Shown in pieces: positions 59,107 to 64,000 of a stretch of DNA of 64,000 nucleotides. The position numbers and the translations under genes were made by a program. Positions within the stretch are counted from its first letter, which is position 1. Every line of letters starts with the position of its first letter. The notes under the pieces are model-generated. The model saw only the letters and a program-made list of their open reading frames with translations. It had not been told where the DNA came from and ran no database searches. Source of the DNA: Melanocharis versteri (lineage: Eukaryota; Chordata; Aves; Passeriformes; Melanocharitidae); the NCBI GenBank assembly GCA_013397845.1, contig VZTG01006785.1, positions 801,732 to 865,731 on the forward strand. The letters run 5' to 3'.

Positions 59107-59312
59107 TCTGGGTTGCCCTTAGTGGGTTCCAGTCATCCCTGGCTGCCTCAAGACAGTTCTGGGTTGTCTGCAGGGGTTCAGTTACTTCCAGTTGCCCCTA
59201 GGTGCTCCTAGAGGTGCTCCAAGAGTTCCCAGTTACCCACAGTTTCCCCCCTAAAAAGGGTTCTTGGTTGCCCTTAGGGGTTTTCAGTTGCTCCCAGCAG
59301 ACTTCTGAGTTG
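59107..59312 (+). repeat. Degenerate tandem repeat, about 50-bp unit
   Basis: TCTGGGTTG-like starts recur at 59107, 59158, about 59261 (TTCTTGGTTG) and 59304 (TCTGAGTTG), each followed by a GCCCTTAGGGG or CTGCAGGGG-like block and a TTCCAGTTGC-like block. The spacing of 51, about 103 and 43 bases suggests an array of roughly 50-base units that has diverged strongly. Confidence 0.6.
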
Positions 59313-59414
59313 TTACCCTGCTGCAACATGGAAAATTCTGACTTTGTATAAAGAAATTTTTCTACTGTGAAGGTAGACAAACACTGAAATGCGTTCTTAG
59401 AGAAACTGTACACT

Positions 59415-59545
59415 CTCTACCCTTGGGGATCTTCAAACCACAGTTGCACAAGCCCCTGAGCAACTTGCTTTAACTACACCTGCTTTGAGCAGGAGGTCGG
59501 ATTGGAGACCTCTAGAAGTCCTTTTCCAGCTGGAATCACTGCATG
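59415..59545 (+). mobile_element. Old CR1 LINE 3'-end fragment
   Basis: GATCTTCAAACCACAGTTGC, CCCTGAGCAACTTGCTTTAA, CTGCTTTGAGCAGGAGGTCG, GGAGACCTCTAGAAGTCCTT and TTCCAGCTGGAATCACTGC follow the CR1 3' end in order. The usual ATTCTATG tail has decayed. It is the most diverged of the larger CR1 pieces in this window. Confidence 0.85.
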
Positions 59546-62500
59546 CTGATTTTGAAGGAAAAAAGTTATTATGTTTGTTTCAGTAATTTAATGGGACACC
59601 CTAGATCTTGTGATTGAAGTTAAAAATAGAGTTTGGAGTTTGCCTAACCTCCAATCGATCACATCTGTGTTTCCAACTTTGCTTGCACAATACTCCTATC
59701 TAAGCAGTTGCTTTCTTGGTATTATTTTAGATGGTGCCTGGCTGTGGGACATAATTGCAGTGACACAGCAGAAAATTATAATGAGATTGTCACATGTAGA
59801 AAACATTCAGTGATTGCACCTTAGGTCATGGCCAAGCATAACCTTAGAAAATCTTCTTTTAGGTTCTTCTACTCTTGTTATTCCAAGGGAGCCAGTTCAT
59901 CACAGCCTTGCTGGAGTTCAGCAACTCCACTGTTAACTGTGAAATTGTATGAGTGTTTTTAGCTGGAGCACAGGATAAGTGTAGTGAACCCAGAAAGTGC
60001 CAGACACTTGCAAAATAGCATGCTATTAAAACCATATGTATAGCAGCTTTTCAGTGACAATTTGATTTGACTTCGTAATTTTGTTAAAAGAACGTAGGCT
60101 GGGTTTGTACCACTTTATTAAACGTGGCTGGGAACGGTCCCAGCCAGTGAGGCCAGCTGGCATGGAACAGCCTGCATCTACACTGGTGGACTGGGTTGGC
60201 CTGTGCTAGGTGCCCGCAAGCAAATTGCTGCTTGGGTGTGGTTCCTGGCAGAATCCCGCTACCAAAACAGCTCCAGAAGCTGCTTGGGAAAGTTGGAGCA
60301 GGCTACATTCATGCCAAGGAACTCGCTCACACTTTATTAGCATGCGTAACAGTGTTGGAGCACATAGGCACATTGTGGGCATGCTTGAATTTACTTTATA
60401 CTCAAAGGCCAATGGGTTTTTATGCTGCAAACAATTTGTATATTTCAGATAGCCCCAAAGGAAAAGACCCAGAAACAAACATTTCTTGTTCCCATTGTTG
60501 TATGAACCAAACTAAGCATGAACCACAGACCTTAGAAAGGCTGAAAAGTACAAAAGTTAAAACCCATGGATGTTGTTCCTCTTTGAAGTGTGTGAGAGGG
60601 CAGTAACATATATGTGCATTAATCTAACCTACAAACGATGTACAATGGGAATTAACCTGGTCCAGTGAGTACAATAATATTCTCAAGGACTGCAGAACAG
60701 GAAGTGCAGAAGTGAAATAATTGCTTGAGTTAGCCATGAGGCATTTTTCTGTTCTGAGCTTTATTTCTGTTGCAAATAGGGAAGAACTCCCTCTGTTTCT
60801 GATGGATTCAGAAAACGGCCTACAGAGAAGATCTGGCCAATAATCAGAGGATGTTGCTGACACTGTGGTGTAAAGGACAAAAATCAGATGACATTGGAAA
60901 TCTCTCGGCTTTCCCCTCTTCCAGCTTGGAGAATACATCCATGCAAAACAGAATGTCATCAGGAGATGATAAGCTTTTTTCCTGGAAGGACTCCTAATGT
61001 GGCAAATTGATAGTATCTGCTGTGGTTGCATTGTGCTACCTTCAGAACTGAAGAAATCCTTCCTGGGGCTGTGGAAACAAAGTCAGTCAAATGATTCCTG
61101 AGTAGAGCCATTTTTCTTTTCATTATGAGGTTATTTCAACATCTGGACTGAGAAAATATGTCCATGGTTTTTCATGAACTGTCTTTGAGAGCTTCTGCAC
61201 ATGTCCAGGAATGCTCGTAGGGAAGGACTGCACAAACTTTGATCCAAGGAAACACTCTGTGGTCAGATGGCTACAGAAAATAGTTTTGGCTACTTGCAGG
61301 GGTTGCATCAGGGCTGATGTAGGATGCATCCCGGTCAGTGGCAAACACTGGGGCTGCAAGGATGTGCAGCCTGATATACAGCAGGCCACGCTACTCTGCT
61401 CTTGCCTAAAGAGGGGAAATTCTGTGGACTTGCAAAGGTCCACTGGTTCCGAAATATGAAAATAGCTCCTCTGGAGCTGTTTTTCTGCCTGCTGAAATCA
61501 GTGCATAGGCTTTCCCTTGAGATCTTTGCCTCAAGCCCTTAATCCAAGGTTCAGGGACAGAAGCAATGTTACCACGAAACAATGGAAATCCCATGAACCT
61601 CACAATTTATTTTCTATCAACCTCTTTTTGAGACTGGTATCAAATTACGACACAGTTATACAAGGTATAACTTGGACAGAAGAGCCACATAGTGCTGTTC
61701 TGAAAGTCTTTTTCCATAGACATAAAGAGTGAGTTTAGTTACAATGTATGCTATACATCTTGTTGGGATTTTCTTTACAAGTTTTAAGCTGGTCTTCAAA
61801 AGTGGTCCTTTTTCTCTCTATTTTGACGTAGTTAATTTTAATTCCAATACCACGTATAGCTCTGACCTCTGTCTTTGCAGAAAGGTGAAGCTGGCAGATG
61901 CAGAAAAGGACAGCGAGAAAGATCAGCAGAACAGGAATCCTGCTTTACAGTAGGAACTTGAAGGGAATGATTTGTTTAACCTTGCAAAACAAAAGCAGAA
62001 ATGGGATATGTTTGCTGTCTGGAAATGTATGAGGCAGGTAAATACCAGAGAGGAGAAGAGGAGCCATGGATGTCTTAGAATACAAATGACCAGGAATAAA
62101 TTTAAGCTTGAAATTAGCAAGTGGGTTTTAGGCGTTTGAATGGTAGTAGCTCCACAAGTGGGGTTCATTACTGCTTTTAAGATGGATCTCGGTGAGGTGA
62201 TGAATGGGGAAGGGTGGTGTGGGCATGTGTATTAGCAGTGGCCTGGACTGAATGTCCTGGAAGGTGCCTGCTCATTCTGTCTTCCTGCCATTATTGTGCT
62301 GAAAAGTTGTCTTGGAGATAATACTGTGATGGCAGTGAGACACATATCCAGCAGATTTCTTCCTTCTTTATCTGGAGTTTCTCTTCTTAATTTTAAATTC
62401 TCTTTTGATATGGGTTGCAACATTTCCTGGTTTGAATTTTTGCCTTAGGGAAAATATCCTAATACTTCTAGAGATGGGTCGGATACATTTTGAGGAGCAC

Positions 62501-64000
62501 ATACCTGCTTCAGGGCAGGAAAAGCAGCAAGGACAAGCTGGGAAGGATTTTTTTGGCCTTGGCCCAACTCAGTCATCCCAGTGAAGTCAGATCCAGGACG
62601 TGCCTCCCATAAAGATTTTTGGGGGAGGGAAACCCACAAAACTTTTCAGTTCATGCTGCTTGGGATAGATTTGCAGGAGCAGAGAATCTGCTTTTCCAAG
62701 GTGGCGAGTGGAACTGTAAAGGAGAACAGATTTCTTCAGAATATGAAGAATTCACAGATATTTGAACACATTATTCCTACCTGCTCTAATGCTGATATTT
62801 CCCTGCCAGATTTTCAGCAAGCAGAATTGCTAGACACAGTGACATATTCATGAGAGCAGCTCTTCTGTATACCTTAGGACTTCTACACAAGGGAAGTCTG
62901 GGATGGCTTTTTTCCCTTCAGATTAAGCCATACCGGTGAATTTCCACCCACATATGAGGCCAAGGCAGATTATTTTGTGTTGTGGAAGTAAGAGATCTAA
63001 AAGAGTAGGTTGACACGGGCTGAAAGAAATGAAAATAAAATATATATAGTACACTGGAGACTTAGTCTGCCCTAAAAGCTAGAAGAATGGGATCCAGTAA
63101 GTGACAGTCCAATTTCATGTGATGTTCCCAGAAGCCGTGGGAAGAAATTATCCTCTTAGCACAGAGTCAAGGTTCATCGAAGTGGATGAGAAAATTGGCT
63201 CAATCACACCCAGAGGGTGTCAGTGCCACAGTTTGGAAGAAAAACTAACTTAGAAGATGAAAAGGGTAGTGTCTTTCTGTAGAGAATGGAGCTGGTCTAA
63301 CTCATGGGTAATGACTAAGCCATGAGCAGCTGAGGCACTAGAGACCTGTGTGACAAATCCTCTGAGCTATGAGGGGCTGGAAGGGAAAGAAATGCCTTAA
63401 AACACTCAGGGGCAAAATTAATGAAAAATAGCCCTCAGTGGTAAATTAATCCAAATTGTAGAGAATTTTTACTTATTTTTCTTTCTTCTTTATTATTTTG
63501 ATATACTTTTCTTTTTTCCTTTTAACCACTTCAAGGAGAGCTCTTTCCTGGCAGATGTTTATTAGAGACACTCTGACAGCGATCCCATTTTGTTCCAGAA
63601 TCTGTAGCAACGGGCAACAGAGCTACAATCATGGAAGAGTTAACAATGTCCAGGGTGATTTGAAGGTATTCAAAAGGAAATTTGCACCTCAGGCACAGCC
63701 CTCCACATGCAGAGCTGCTTTGCACAGCATGCTCCCACCGTGACAATTCTGCTGTACAAATACGGGCCTGCCAGTCTCAGAACTGTTTTCTTGGTTGCAC
63801 ATATCATAAATGTGCTGTGGGTCAGCTAATCCAGTTTGGCAACACAGACACTGGTAAGAGAACAGAGATCCAGAAGAGGCTGTGTGAGACATCCAGAGGT
63901 GAATTGTCCAGAAGATACAGTGACCAAACGAATCCACAGAGCCCCAAGAAACCAGTACTGGCTCATCTGGGCTCTGCAGGTATCATCAATAAAACCTTCA
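59546..64000. other. Non-coding sequence, no gene seen
   Basis: Several frames above 100 codons (60196-60606 plus, 60624-61031 minus, 61123-61443 minus) have no recognisable domain and no convincing splice sites, and several are matched by open frames on other frames or the opposite strand. A pyrimidine-rich tract lies at 63466-63530. No known repeat family was identified. Confidence 0.5.

Noticed and set aside
60196..61443. Several 80-136 codon frames on both strands
   Set aside because: Mutually overlapping, no recognised motif, no splice context.
288..64000. CRISPR arrays, operons, prophage or other prokaryotic systems
   Set aside because: The composition, CR1/SINE content and splice-site structure are those of a bird nuclear genome. 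The tandem repeats found have no spacer structure.

Overview
This is vertebrate nuclear DNA and almost certainly comes from a bird of the order Passeriformes. The evidence is several CR1 LINE 3' ends on both strands and one tRNA-Ile/CR1 composite SINE of the TguSINE1 type, a family I know only from passerines. The sequence is AT-rich, intron-like or intergenic, with no bacterial-style gene packing. The window opens with an assembly gap (1-287) inside a GC- and CpG-rich patch that looks like the edge of a promoter. No intact multi-exon gene can be reconstructed from this window alone.

Left part (0.3-21 kb, plus strand): the most interesting content is a set of decayed C2H2 zinc-finger fragments with the finger order, spacing and residues of the CTCF/CTCFL (BORIS) family. 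One set (about 961-1920) shows remnants of most of fingers 1 to 11 back to back without introns, so it looks like a decayed processed copy. A second set is spread over 16.5-20.9 kb as exon-sized pieces, two of them behind good splice acceptors, in the order finger 4/5, finger 7/8, finger 9-11. Both sets carry stops and frameshifts. Between them lie a splice-flanked segment without an open frame (7037-7156) and a clean, open, lysine/arginine-rich terminal-exon candidate (8756-8984) with a polyadenylation signal about 210 bases after its stop. I read this region as the probable graveyard of a CTCF-like gene, possibly CTCFL. This is a motif-level inference and was not tested by alignment.

Middle and right part (21-64 kb): mostly unique non-coding sequence. 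It holds CR1 fragments at 28.1-28.8 kb (plus, two internal deletions), 35.5 kb (plus), 52.8-53.2 kb (minus) and 59.4 kb (plus), and several small tandem repeats: 33.3 kb G/T-rich, 36.3 kb 31-bp unit, 44.9 kb 22-bp unit, 53.6 kb CA-rich and 59.1 kb degenerate roughly 50-bp unit. One coding-looking minus-strand terminal-exon candidate lies at 38.4-38.5 kb; I do not recognise its product. Most long open frames here look like chance or repeat-derived frames and are not annotated as genes. No CRISPR array, operon, functional tRNA, rRNA or prophage is visible.
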